This document shows, one piece after another, positions 7,046-13,552 of a stretch of 40,760 nucleotides of DNA. The notes beneath the pieces are model-generated. The model was not told the DNA's origin. It did no database searches and worked only from the letters and a program-made list of their open reading frames with translations. Source of the stretch: a virus; the IMG/VR virus record IMGVR_UViG_3300044844_000513, positions 1 through 40,760 of that record; one strand, written 5' to 3'. The first letter of the stretch is position 1, and each line of letters begins with the position of its first letter. Made by a program: the position numbers and the translations under genes.

Positions 7046-7081
7046 CGTGAGTTTTTAGGAGATGCTTATTTCTTAAAAACT
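7029..7081. promoter_or_regulatory. Repressor operator (inverted repeat plus third half-site)
   Basis: CCTAAAAACTC (7029-7039) and GAGTTTTTAGG (7049-7059) are a perfect 11-base inverted repeat with a 9-base centre. A third half-site, TTAAAAACT, lies at about 7073-7080 in the same orientation as the first. The repeat covers the spacer and -35 side of the early promoter, just downstream of the XRE gene, whose product is the obvious binder. The overlap is seen; the binding is inferred. Confidence 0.8.
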
Positions 7082-7085
7082 GCGG

Positions 7086-7319
7086 CTATCGCAGCTTTGC
7101 GAGAGGGACGCCGAGGGCGTCTGCGATCTTGCAGATCGTCTCAAACTTGGGCTTCGACTTTCCGGTGCAAAGAGCCCACATAGACGGCGGCGTGATGCCG
7201 GCCTTGGTCGCCAGGTCGGTGCGATTCCATCCACGGGCTGCGGCCAACGCTTCGAGCCGCTTTCCTAATTCGCAAACTTTGACCTGCCTTGGTCGTCCGC
7301 CTGGGTGCCTGCTGACCAT
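7086..7319 (-). CDS. XRE-family repressor (Cro/CI-like)
   Basis: A 77-residue single-domain HTH_XRE protein. After a basic N-terminus (RHPGGRPRQ), helices LGKRLEALAAARG, NRTDLATKAG, PPSMWALCTG and FETICKIADALGVPLAKL form the five-helix Cro/CI fold, with recognition helix around ITPPSMWALC. GGAGG lies 5 bases before the ATG at 7319. There is no C-terminal dimerisation/cleavage domain, so it is Cro-sized rather than a full CI. Its gene ends directly beside the operator-promoter, which makes it the likely lysogeny or early-gene regulator. SOS cleavage is not expected. Confidence 0.82.
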   Translation of the reverse strand: MVSRHPGGRPRQVKVCELGKRLEALAAARGWNRTDLATKAGITPPSMWALCTGKSKPKFETICKIADALGVPLAKLR

Positions 7320-7365
7320 CTGAACCTCCTTGCCATCCTATGCCCGTTTGCCTTCCGGCTTCCTG

Positions 7366-7387
7366 CCGCCTAGTGTTCGCTAGGCGG
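7366..7387. repeat. Perfect hairpin beside the partial tRNA
   Basis: CCGCCTAG (7366-7373) and CTAGGCGG (7380-7387) pair perfectly over 8 bases with a 6-base loop. It lies 2 bases past the 3' end of the tRNA-like sequence on the minus strand. No U tract follows on either strand, so an intrinsic terminator is unlikely. It may be part of the attachment site or of the former tRNA 3' trailer. Confidence 0.55.
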
Positions 7388-7389
7388 AA

Positions 7390-7452
7390 TACACCCCGCT
7401 GGGCTCGAACCAGCAACCTTCGGTTCCGTAGACCGATGCTCTACCGGAACCG
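7390..7452 (-). other. Partial tRNA, candidate attP core
   Basis: On the minus strand a GGTAGAGCA D-arm end, an anticodon arm TCGGT-CTACGGA-ACCGA (anticodon ACG, Arg-like), a T-arm GCTGG-TTCGAGC-CCAGC and a 3' acceptor half GGGGTGTA follow one another as in a tRNA. No 5' half (about ACACCCC) exists upstream, so it is not a whole gene. Phages that integrate into tRNA genes carry exactly such a 3' part beside the integrase, here 165 bases from the integrase start. G37 in place of the usual A37 is odd for an Arg-ACG tRNA. Confidence 0.65.
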
Positions 7453-7504
7453 TGACAAACGTTGCCGAGTGCCGGACTTTCGGGTTATTCAGCCGATTTG
7501 CAGT

Positions 7505-7539
7505 GGTGGAAGCCTCCCCTACAGTGGGGCTCTTCCACC
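7505..7539. repeat. Double-stem inverted repeat upstream of integrase
   Basis: GGTGGAAG (7505-7512) pairs with CTTCCACC (7532-7539), and inside it CCCC (7516-7519) pairs with GGGG (7526-7529). A second repeat, CGATCGC/GCGATCG, follows at 7540-7558. Both lie between the tRNA-like sequence and the integrase gene, which otherwise holds no gene. They could be accessory binding sites of the attachment region or a leader structure for the integrase mRNA. Confidence 0.5.
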
Positions 7540-7616
7540 GATCGCACGGCGGCGATCGAGGGAGGCAGACGGTCGCAGGCAGGCAGCCTGGGCCGGCTCC
7601 GACGTGAATAACACCG

Positions 7617-8537
7617 ATGTTCCAACGATCCGGCCCGACCACGCTCGGCGAGTATGTCTCGCACTACGGGCTATTTCACGATTGCAAACCCGAGACCCTT
7701 CGGCAGTATCAGATCTCGGTCGGCATCTTTAGCCGGTGGGCGGGTGGGAATGTCCCACTAGAATCGCTCGACGCCGAGAGCGTTTCGGCCTGGATCCGTG
7801 ATTATGCGGCCACCGGCGTCGCACCGAACACGGTCCGCAGCAAACGCAATCACATCCTGATCATGTGGCGGGCCGCAGCCGACGAGGGCCTCTGCGAGCT
7901 GCCGACCCGACGGGTCCGCCCGGTGCGGGTGCCGTGGATCGCCCCGACCTGCTGGACCCGCGAAGAGGTGCAGCGGCTCGTAGACGCCTGCTCTAGGCTG
8001 AAACGGTGGCACAAGTGCGGTATCCGACGCTCCGAGTGGTGGGCGCTCGCCGTCCGGGTCGCCTGGGATACGGGCCTCCGGTGGGAAGACCAGGTCGCCC
8101 GCCTCCGGATCGACCAGATCACGCCCGACGGGATCGTCGCCATGCCGCAGTCGAAGACCGGCAGGGTAGTGGTCTGTAGGCTCTCTGAAGCCACCCTAGA
8201 GGCATTGCGGCTTTCGGTGGCCGATCACCCTCGGACGCTCGTAACGCCCTGGGCCGCCTCGCACGAGACCTTTAGCAAGCAGTTGAAGCGTTTGGTCCGG
8301 TTGGCCGGCATCCGATCCGGCACATGGAAATGGGTCCGCAGGGCTTCGGCCACCGATGTCGAGATTCAGTCGCCACGGGGAGCCTCGGAGCACCTCGGCC
8401 ATACGCCCGGCTCGATGATCGCCGAGCGTTCCTACATCGACCCGGCGATCGTGGGTGCGAACCGGCTGCGGTCAGCCCCTCGCCCACTCTCCCTTAATAC
8501 CCCCCCCCCCCCCCCACTTTGCCAAAGTGTCCAGTGA
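7617..8537 (+). CDS. int: Tyrosine integrase
   Basis: A 306-residue phage integrase, inserting phage DNA at a host attachment site. The core-binding domain (about 5-100) has the ETLRQYQISVGIFSRW helix and NTVRSKRNHILIMW. The catalytic domain has R155 (DTGLRWED), K180 (PQSKTG), R241/R242 (VRRASATD), H259/H262 (EHLGHTPG) and Y273 (RSYIDP). It lacks an obvious N-terminal arm-binding domain. The gene is rightward, opposite to most of the window, and next to the partial tRNA. The tail after the active-site Tyr runs through 15 consecutive C bases (8501-8515), so the last 15 or so residues depend on that count. No strong RBS is seen before the ATG. Confidence 0.88.
   Translation: MFQRSGPTTLGEYVSHYGLFHDCKPETLRQYQISVGIFSRWAGGNVPLESLDAESVSAWIRDYAATGVAPNTVRSKRNHILIMWRAAADEGLCELPTRRVRPVRVPWIAPTCWTREEVQRLVDACSRLKRWHKCGIRRSEWWALAVRVAWDTGLRWEDQVARLRIDQITPDGIVAMPQSKTGRVVVCRLSEATLEALRLSVADHPRTLVTPWAASHETFSKQLKRLVRLAGIRSGTWKWVRRASATDVEIQSPRGASEHLGHTPGSMIAERSYIDPAIVGANRLRSAPRPLSLNTPPPPPLCQSVQ
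8501..8515 (+). repeat. 15-base poly-C tract in integrase 3' end
   Basis: Fifteen consecutive C encode a poly-Pro end of the integrase. The tract is long enough to slip in replication and is also a common sequencing error site. A length change alters only the residues after position 292, beyond the catalytic Tyr. Confidence 0.85.
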
Positions 8538-8622
8538 GAATATCCGTCAGGCCAAGGCGGCTGGCTAGTTGAGCGTCGGATCGTCGCCGGCGTAGCATTG
8601 CACCGCTCAAAAGGAGGGCTGT

Positions 8623-9003
8623 ATGGGATGGTTCTTTTTCTCGCGGCCGAAGCCGCCACCGAAGCCGCCGCGGCGACATAAAGTCGACGACGGGCTCTGG
8701 GTCCGCATCCACGGGCCGCAGTCGCTCACCGTCGAGGCTTCGCTTAAATGGTACGAGGGCTACGAGGATCGCTCGCCCATCTCGGCCGACAGCCTAGAAG
8801 AGTTTCGGTCGTGGAACTTGGTGCATACCGGCTGCTACACCGAGGGCGACGCCGTAGCCATCCGCACCGTCATGTGGAACAGCGAGTTTCAGTGTCCGAG
8901 GTGCGCAGATGAGACCGTCCATGACGACGTGAAATGCGTCCACTGCGGGGCGAGGCTCTGGCGACAACGGCTGGCGGTTGATCTTGTGCAGGTAGCCAAA
9001 TAG
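8623..9003 (+). CDS. Zinc-ribbon protein of unknown function
   Basis: A 126-residue protein with a strong AAAGGAGG 5 bases before its ATG. The N-terminus (GWFFFSRPKPPPKPPRR) is a hydrophobic patch followed by Pro and basic residues. The middle (LWVRIHGPQSLTVEASLKWYEGYE) is beta-like. The C-terminus has two CxxC knuckles, CPRC and CVHC, spaced 14 residues apart, which should hold one zinc. It is between integrase and an excisionase-like gene on the same strand, so a role in the lysogeny decision is possible. I do not recognise the family. Confidence 0.62.
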   Translation: MGWFFFSRPKPPPKPPRRHKVDDGLWVRIHGPQSLTVEASLKWYEGYEDRSPISADSLEEFRSWNLVHTGCYTEGDAVAIRTVMWNSEFQCPRCADETVHDDVKCVHCGARLWRQRLAVDLVQVAK

Positions 9004-9014
9004 GCTCCCCACCC

Positions 9015-9200
9015 ATGAAGATCGAAACCGACCACTACGTCACCGTGACCAATGCCGCCACGCTGGCCGGCGTCTCCCGCTTCTGGATGCGACAGCAGGC
9101 CCAGGCCGGGAAGGTCAAGGCCGTCTGTATCGACGGCCTCTGGTTTGTCTTGAAGGCCGACGCCGAACGATTTAAGTTGCCAACTGGCAACCGCCGATAG
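9015..9200 (+). CDS. Excisionase-like HTH protein
   Basis: A 61-residue protein of the MerR/HTH_17 winged-helix type used by phage excisionases: VTVTNAATLAGVSRFWMRQQ forms the HTH, KVKAVCIDGLWFVLKADAERF the wing. Xis proteins bend attachment-site DNA and direct integrase to excise. It lies 12 bases after the zinc-ribbon gene and 480 bases downstream of integrase on the same strand. The last codons (LPTGNRR) fall in one arm of a 15-base perfect inverted repeat that may be a regulatory site. A transcription regulator is the alternative. Confidence 0.62.
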   Translation: MKIETDHYVTVTNAATLAGVSRFWMRQQAQAGKVKAVCIDGLWFVLKADAERFKLPTGNRR

Positions 9201-9219
9201 TCCTGTTGCCAGTTGGCAA
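9177..9219. repeat. 15-base perfect inverted repeat overlapping an RBS
   Basis: TTGCCAACTGGCAAC (9177-9191) and GTTGCCAGTTGGCAA (9205-9219) are exact reverse complements with a 13-base centre. Each arm contains its own 6-base palindrome, TTGCCA/TGGCAA. The right arm runs into AAGGAGG (9218-9224), the ribosome site of the 44-residue gene. The same 14-base core recurs at 16146-16159. It could be a protein-binding site or an RNA stem controlling translation. Confidence 0.75.
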
Positions 9220-9229
9220 GGAGGCTACG

Positions 9230-9364
9230 GTGAGCGGATTAAATTGGTCGCAGGCGTTGCAGGCGTTGGCGTTGGTCAAGATCGGGCAGGAGCTCGGCAG
9301 CGACACTCGGCTCGCCCATGCCGTGCATGACGTGATCGAGCTCCTGCTCGCCTTCACGAGGTAG
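9230..9364 (+). CDS. 44-residue helical peptide
   Basis: A short gene with GTG start and a perfect AAGGAGG 5 bases upstream. Its product is amphipathic: GLNWSQALQALALVKIGQEL, a turn, then TRLAHAVHDVIELLLAF. The strong RBS and the coding-like helix pattern support it despite its size. It ends the rightward cluster, and its last 11 bases overlap the 3' end of the opposing gene at 9354. Function unknown; a small regulator or membrane-associated peptide fits. Confidence 0.6.
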   Translation: MSGLNWSQALQALALVKIGQELGSDTRLAHAVHDVIELLLAFTR

Positions 9365-9749
9365 GTCGCTGCCGTACCTTAAAGATGATCTTCCGCAATC
9401 CGATCCGCGCCGCTGCATCGAAAAACCACAGGTTTGCAAACTCGACGACCACCGCCCGCAGCACCAGGTCGAGGGCGGCCTGCTCGCTGGGCTCGCAGCC
9501 CCAGCGAGCCTCGATCTGCTCCCGCACCCTCGCCGTGATCACCGGGATCGCGTCGAGCACCTGCCCGCCGGCGGATTTGCTGTCGAGTTTGCGGGCGAGC
9601 TCTGCCATGTGCCTTTCCGGCCACTGCCGGCAGACCTCCTCGACGATCACGTCGCAGGTGTGGCCGAGCTGCTCCGCAGGGTAGCCGATCGTCCCGCGAA
9701 TCGCGTCGCGAACCTCTCGCAGCGTGAGCATGTCGAGGGCGTCGCCCAC
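9354..9749 (-). CDS. Unknown helical protein, end of late operon
   Basis: A 131-residue protein not recognised. GTG at 9749 is chosen because GGGAGG lies 5 bases upstream, directly after the stop of the preceding gene. The product is helical: LDMLTLREVRDAIRGTIGYP, EQLGHTCDVIVEEVCRQWPERHMAELARKLDS, then ALDLVLRAVVVEFANLWFFDAAARIG. No membrane segment or known motif is evident. It is the last leftward gene before the convergent integrase cluster and overlaps that cluster tail-to-tail by 11 bases. Confidence 0.6.
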   Translation of the reverse strand: MGDALDMLTLREVRDAIRGTIGYPAEQLGHTCDVIVEEVCRQWPERHMAELARKLDSKSAGGQVLDAIPVITARVREQIEARWGCEPSEQAALDLVLRAVVVEFANLWFFDAAARIGLRKIIFKVRQRPTS

Positions 9750-9751
9750 CG

Positions 9752-10075
9752 CTACCTCCCGCCCGTAGGCTTGGCCGGTAGAACTGTCGCGGGCGACGCC
9801 CCCGGCACGCACTTGCCATCGGGGCAGCCGGCAGCTCCACAAGGGCAGCGAGTGCGATGCCCGTCGCCGTGCGTGATCCAGCCGGTGCCGTTGCAGTCTT
9901 GGCATTTGCCGGGTGTTGGCTTCGGGGCTGGCGTCGGCGACGGTGCTCCATCGACGGCCATGCTCGCCCTTGCCGCTGCGACCGCCGCTGCGGCCCGTGG
10001 GTGCTCCAGGCTGGCGGCGACAGGGTCAGCCGACAGCCAGGCGAGGAGCCAGAGCAGGAGGTCGTAGAGGCCCAT
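9752..10075 (-). CDS. Membrane-anchored Cys-rich (DnaJ-zinc-like) protein
   Basis: A 107-residue protein. Residues 2-16 (GLYDLLLWLLAWLSA) form a short membrane helix, then comes an Ala-rich helix and a Pro linker (PSPTPAPKPTPG). The C-terminal part has CQDCNGTGWITHGDG, RCPCGAAGCPDGKC, a CxxCxGxG pattern like the zinc fingers of DnaJ. The ATG at 10075 sits 2 bases after the preceding stop. It belongs to a set of small membrane proteins next to the papain-like protease and may be part of a lysis or surface complex. No family is named with confidence. Confidence 0.6.
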   Translation of the reverse strand: MGLYDLLLWLLAWLSADPVAASLEHPRAAAAVAAARASMAVDGAPSPTPAPKPTPGKCQDCNGTGWITHGDGHRTRCPCGAAGCPDGKCVPGASPATVLPAKPTGGR

Positions 10076-10077
10076 GG

Positions 10078-10335
10078 CTAGAAACTCCTGCCGTGGTCGA
10101 GCAGGGGGAATCCGTCGTCGCCAATTTGCTGTTGCACCAACTGCTCCTTCGGTGGCGGCTCGACGACCAAGGCGATCCAGAGGAGATTCTTCGCGGCCTT
10201 GGCGAGCCAGCGCAGGACCGGCCGCTCTGGTGCCGGCGTCGGGTTGACGGGCGACGCTGGTGAAGATGAGAGCCAATAACCGGCGGCCATGCACAAAAGG
10301 CAGACGATCGCGAACTGGCGTGGAGTGAGCAGCAT
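10078..10335 (-). CDS. Small membrane protein, possible holin/spanin-like
   Basis: An 85-residue protein with a membrane helix at 8-20 (FAIVCLLCMAAGYWL), a Ser/Pro linker, a second hydrophobic stretch (LLWIALVVE) and a polar tail ending DHGRSF. GAGG lies about 8 bases before the ATG at 10335. It is placed directly after the membrane-anchored protease gene, with 8 bases between, so it may be part of the same lysis module. One or two membrane segments of this size would suit a holin, but nothing proves it. Confidence 0.5.
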   Translation of the reverse strand: MLLTPRQFAIVCLLCMAAGYWLSSSPASPVNPTPAPERPVLRWLAKAAKNLLWIALVVEPPPKEQLVQQQIGDDGFPLLDHGRSF

Positions 10336-10343
10336 GAGAGACC

Positions 10344-11504
10344 TCAGGGGGCTATCTGATAATCGAGAAACTGATTTGTTCGCGGGAGCCTGGTGAGCGT
10401 GTCGATGGCTGGCATTAGCCAGTTGCCGTGGTGGAGGTCTTTCCACTTCCAGCCGTCAACGCGGCCGACGGCCCAGCTATCGTCCTGCGCGAGGATCCGC
10501 TCCATCACCGCACGACGGCACCAGAAACTCCCGGCAGGCTGGTCCGCTGGATAGCGGCCTTCGTAGCGCAGGTAGGTCGGTCCCCAACTATTCAAAATGA
10601 GGGCGGCATCGACCGGATTCTTCTCTTCGGGCGGCGCGTTTTTGGCGAAGCGAATTCCCACGACCGACATCTGGTGCATCCACGTCCCAGACGCTTCGCA
10701 GAGGCCGGCAGGCGAGGCCAGTGCCGTCGAGGTGAAGCCCTGCGAGCTGGCGATCGTGCAGGGGAAACCGGCCGTGATGGCTGCGACCAGTTCTTCCCAC
10801 GTCTTCACGGCGACAATGTGCTTGCATGGGTGCTGCTTGGCCGTGGCGTCGAGTTTGCCGCCGTCGCCCTGGCCGCCGTTGCCGTACGCGCCCCAGTCTT
10901 TCTCGACCGTGGCGTTGTAGGTCGTGAGGTTGAGGTCGCCGTATGGCTGACGATAGATAACGCCGAAGTCTCGCAGCCAGCGAGCGGCAGCGCCGCCGTA
11001 GGAGCCATCGCTCCACCCGCCGATCGGCCTGGAGCCGTCGAAGGGCTTGCCGCCGTTGCGGGTAATTTCCACGCGAGCGCCGCCGTAGATGCTTTCGGTG
11101 CTGGGCATCAGCGGCGGCTCGGCCAACTCGCCGAGATCCCACGAGACCGATTCGGCACAGTAGACCGCGTGCATGGCACCCCAGGCGACGCACGATCCAT
11201 TTAACTGCTTGCCGACGACGAAAGGCTTTCCGTACTTGGCCCGGTGTGCCTTGTCCATTGCACGGTAGAGAAACGTGTCGACCTCAGACGCTTTCCGCAT
11301 CGCCTCCGGTGCCGCCTGGGCGAAGTAGCGATCGTTGCCTAGCTCGTCGAGGAATTGCTTGTTGCCTGCCGGGTTGGGCGTGTACCCAAACTGCGAGACC
11401 GCCGGCGTGTGCCGCTGCATGACGGCGGCGTAGACCGCAGCGAAGAGCAGGATCGCAGCGCCAACAAACTGCCAGGATCGGATTTCGTCAACGGGTCGCT
11501 TCAC
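10344..11504 (-). CDS. Membrane-anchored papain-like cysteine protease
   Basis: A 386-residue peptidase C1-type protein. A membrane anchor spans 11-29 (near WQFVGAAILLFAAVYAAV). The catalytic set is visible: oxyanion Q100 and C105 in KQLNGSCVAW, H277 in TWMHQMSVVG, and N305 in ILNSWGP with the usual Ser-Trp after it. No inhibitory propeptide of the animal type is clear, though 35-95 could play that part. GTG at 11504 is chosen for GGGAGGG 6 bases upstream. The active site should face the periplasm. With small membrane proteins on both sides it could cut envelope or S-layer proteins at lysis or entry. Fold and active site are firm; the role is inferred. Confidence 0.8.
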   Translation of the reverse strand: MKRPVDEIRSWQFVGAAILLFAAVYAAVMQRHTPAVSQFGYTPNPAGNKQFLDELGNDRYFAQAAPEAMRKASEVDTFLYRAMDKAHRAKYGKPFVVGKQLNGSCVAWGAMHAVYCAESVSWDLGELAEPPLMPSTESIYGGARVEITRNGGKPFDGSRPIGGWSDGSYGGAAARWLRDFGVIYRQPYGDLNLTTYNATVEKDWGAYGNGGQGDGGKLDATAKQHPCKHIVAVKTWEELVAAITAGFPCTIASSQGFTSTALASPAGLCEASGTWMHQMSVVGIRFAKNAPPEEKNPVDAALILNSWGPTYLRYEGRYPADQPAGSFWCRRAVMERILAQDDSWAVGRVDGWKWKDLHHGNWLMPAIDTLTRLPRTNQFLDYQIAP

Positions 11505-11949
11505 CGGCGGCCCTCCCGATCTCGCGGTAGGCAGCCGCCCAGGCCGACCGCTGCTCAGGTCCGACCGGGCCGCCCGACGTGCCGACTGCCTTGTCGAGGT
11601 ACGCTTGAATAGCGTCTCGCACCCTTGGCTGTCGCTCGCCGATGCTCTCGCCTCGGCATCGCAGCACCCGTGCTCTGGTCCGCAGCTCGTCAAAGGCGAC
11701 GCCGCTCTTGTAGAAGGGCTCGGCCTGCATTGCGTCGTACTCGATCTCCGCGGCGAGCTCCTCGGCGAAGGCTGCGAGCGTGGCAGCGTCGGCGGCAGCC
11801 GTTGGCCCGACGAACTTGCCGCGCAAGACCAGACCGTCGGCGGGGCCTGGGGCGGGCGTCGGGCTCTGCTGGCGGTCGCCCACCAGCCAGGCCAAGAGGC
11901 CGGCGATCACCATCGCAGCGGCGAGCGTGTAGCGGGTCCTGTCGGTCAT
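11488..11949 (-). CDS. Single-pass membrane protein
   Basis: A 153-residue protein with an N-terminal membrane helix (YTLAAAMVIAGLLAWLVG, about 7-24), a Pro linker and a soluble helical region: TAAADAATLAAFAEELAAEI, EYDAMQAEPFYKSGVAFDEL, VRDAIQAYLDKAVG. The ATG at 11949 overlaps the previous stop (ATGA), and its end overlaps the protease start by 17 bases. The layout (cytoplasmic tip, one helix, long helical outer domain) resembles an inner-membrane spanin or a structural membrane protein. Unproven. Confidence 0.6.
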   Translation of the reverse strand: MTDRTRYTLAAAMVIAGLLAWLVGDRQQSPTPAPGPADGLVLRGKFVGPTAAADAATLAAFAEELAAEIEYDAMQAEPFYKSGVAFDELRTRARVLRCRGESIGERQPRVRDAIQAYLDKAVGTSGGPVGPEQRSAWAAAYREIGRAAGEATR

Positions 11950-12197
11950 GGGTGGTCGCTCCCCGCCACGAGGGCGAGCGTCAACGTGTCGATGGCTTTC
12001 TTCGCGCCGTCGTCGAGCTTCTCGGTTTGGATCAGCCGGAGGCGGACGTGGGCGAGGTCGGCGATCGCCGATTGATAGGTCGGCGTCAGGTGCGGCGGGG
12101 CCGGGGCCGGGCCGAGGGCGGGGGCCGCCTGCCGAGCCAGCCGGGGGCCGAAGAGGAGACCCGCAGCACCGAGGATTCCGAAGATGAGATAGGTCAT
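11946..12197 (-). CDS. Small membrane protein
   Basis: An 83-residue protein: membrane helix at 2-15 (TYLIFGILGAAGLLFG), a Pro/Ala linker (APALGPAPAPPH) and a helical C-terminus with HVRLRLIQTEKL and AIDTLTLAL. Both ends overlap their neighbours as ATGA, so it is translated together with them. Its architecture mirrors that of the 153-residue protein encoded just after it, which suggests they form a pair. Function unknown. Confidence 0.6.
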   Translation of the reverse strand: MTYLIFGILGAAGLLFGPRLARQAAPALGPAPAPPHLTPTYQSAIADLAHVRLRLIQTEKLDDGAKKAIDTLTLALVAGSDHP

Positions 12198-12571
12198 GCG
12201 TGGGCTTTCCGGACCAGTGGCAAGAGGCTCTCGATCGCACCGCCGGCGATCAGTAGGAGGAGTTGGCGGGCGGCCGGCTTGAGGATGATCCAGAAGGGCC
12301 ACGCCAGCGCCGGAATCGCCTTGTCGGCGAGACCGTCAAACAGCAGGCCGACGGCGTTGATCACAAACTCTTTCCGCTCGGCACCATCGACCGGGATTGA
12401 GTCGGCTGCGTCGATGGCGATCTTCATCAGAGCCATCAGCAGCTCGCCAAACTCGGCGAGCGTGATGCCGTTCATGGCCTTGACCTTCGCCACGTTCACA
12501 AACGCCCGCACCTTTTCGGCGAGCGTTAACAGGTCATTGGCGGCGAGGATCGGTGCGGAGGAGATCATCAT
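12194..12571 (-). CDS. Hydrophobic helical protein, holin candidate
   Basis: A 125-residue protein rich in hydrophobic helices. The N-terminal half (LLTLAEKVRAFVNVAKVKAM, then LAEFGELLMALMKIAIDAA) is amphipathic. The C-terminal half (AIPALAWPFWIILKPAA, then QLLLLIAGGAIESLLPLV) could cross the membrane once or twice. The ATG at 12571 overlaps the previous stop (ATGA). It is the first of the membrane protein genes leading to the papain-like protease, where a holin would fit. A virion-associated protein is equally possible. Confidence 0.5.
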   Translation of the reverse strand: MMISSAPILAANDLLTLAEKVRAFVNVAKVKAMNGITLAEFGELLMALMKIAIDAADSIPVDGAERKEFVINAVGLLFDGLADKAIPALAWPFWIILKPAARQLLLLIAGGAIESLLPLVRKAHA

Positions 12572-13029
12572 GCTTTCACCCCTACGAGATAGATTTCCAC
12601 GTCGGCAGCAGACGCCCCGGCGTTTTGAATCGTGAGCGTCGAGCCGGCCCAGCCGGTCGCCGGCCTGGTGACGTAGAGAACGCCTTCGGGGCCGAGGGCT
12701 GCCGTGACGAGCGAGCCGAGGGCCACCGTGACCGAGGTCGTGGTCGAGAGATTGCGGACGAGGATCAACTTCTGAGCGGCGAGATTGAGCGTGCCGGTGC
12801 CGCCGAAGGCCTTGAGCGGCAGCGTTGCCATCGTGAGCGTCGTCGTGGTCGAGGCGGCGACCGTGACGACATCCTTGAAGTAGCCGTTTGCCTGGTTGGC
12901 GGCCGTGCCGTCGGCGAAGGAAAACGTATAGGCGGCCGTGGCAGAGTCGGTCACGTCGGTCGTATTCAGGCTGTCGACCCAGCGGGGCTGGATGCGGAGC
13001 GAGCCGGTAAGCGTAAAACTAGCTGCCAC
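12568..13029 (-). CDS. Beta-rich virion protein, paralog B
   Basis: A 153-residue protein of beta strands and Thr-rich turns: a TGSLRIQPRWVDS start, a TFSFADGTAANQANGYFKDV centre, QKLILVRNLSTTTSVTVALGSL and a VEIYLVGVKA end. The order of segments matches the preceding 177-residue protein. It looks like a jelly-roll or decoration/fibre-base protein. The start is GTG at 13029 with GGAGG 8 bases upstream, overlapping the neighbour by 11 bases. No name can be given. Confidence 0.6.
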   Translation of the reverse strand: MAASFTLTGSLRIQPRWVDSLNTTDVTDSATAAYTFSFADGTAANQANGYFKDVVTVAASTTTTLTMATLPLKAFGGTGTLNLAAQKLILVRNLSTTTSVTVALGSLVTAALGPEGVLYVTRPATGWAGSTLTIQNAGASAADVEIYLVGVKA

Positions 13030-13552
13030 TGCCGGAGCCTCCTGCCGCTGTCGAGGTGCCGATCAGATAGAGCTCGTAGGTCGCCGAGGCTGCGTTGGGA
13101 TTCGAGATACGGATCACCGAGTTGTCGGCCGTCACCTCCCAGGCGTCGGTCTGGTTGATGGCGAACCACTCGGATCCCGGCCCGACCTCGGCAGCGTAGA
13201 CGGCCGTCGGGCGACCGGGGTCGACGCCGACGAGGATTCGACGACCGGCGACCGTGGAGGTGTTGACGACCCGGATCACCCGGAGCTGCCGAAACACAAA
13301 CGGCACCGTCACGCCGAGAGCCTGTTGCGTGAGGGCCAGCAGGTCGAACGATTCGACGGAGTTGGCCGGGATTGTGCGGGAGTCGGCGAAGACGAGGTCA
13401 GCCTCGCCCGGACCGTCGCCGTCTGCGATCGAGTAGCTGCCGGTCTGGGTCTTGCGGTTGGTGATACTGCCGACCTCTTGCGTGTCGGTCCGCGCCCAGG
13501 TGAGCGTCGTCCGCACGGTGCCGGTCAGTGAGTCGGTGAGCGTGTCGGCCAT
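13019..13552 (-). CDS. Beta-rich virion protein, paralog A
   Basis: A 177-residue beta-rich protein: TGTVRTTLTWARTDTQEVGS, then SYSIADGDGPGEADLVFADS, FRQLRVIRVVNTSTVAGRRI and a C-terminal ATYELYLIGT. These blocks align by eye with TGSLRI, FADGTAANQA, LILVRNLSTTTSV and VEIYLVG of the next gene. The tail is Gly/Ser-rich. The ATG at 13552 shares a base with the preceding stop. Its place after enzymatic genes and before the lysis-like group gives no clear role. A virion surface protein is my best guess. Confidence 0.6.
   Translation of the reverse strand: MADTLTDSLTGTVRTTLTWARTDTQEVGSITNRKTQTGSYSIADGDGPGEADLVFADSRTIPANSVESFDLLALTQQALGVTVPFVFRQLRVIRVVNTSTVAGRRILVGVDPGRPTAVYAAEVGPGSEWFAINQTDAWEVTADNSVIRISNPNAASATYELYLIGTSTAAGGSGSGS

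Noticed and set aside
7366-7387. Intrinsic terminator
   Set aside because: The perfect stem has no U tract on either strand.
7390-7465. A complete functional tRNA-Arg gene
   Set aside because: The 5' acceptor strand that should pair with GGGGTGT is missing and the D-loop is too short; it is best read as a 3' tRNA part at attP.
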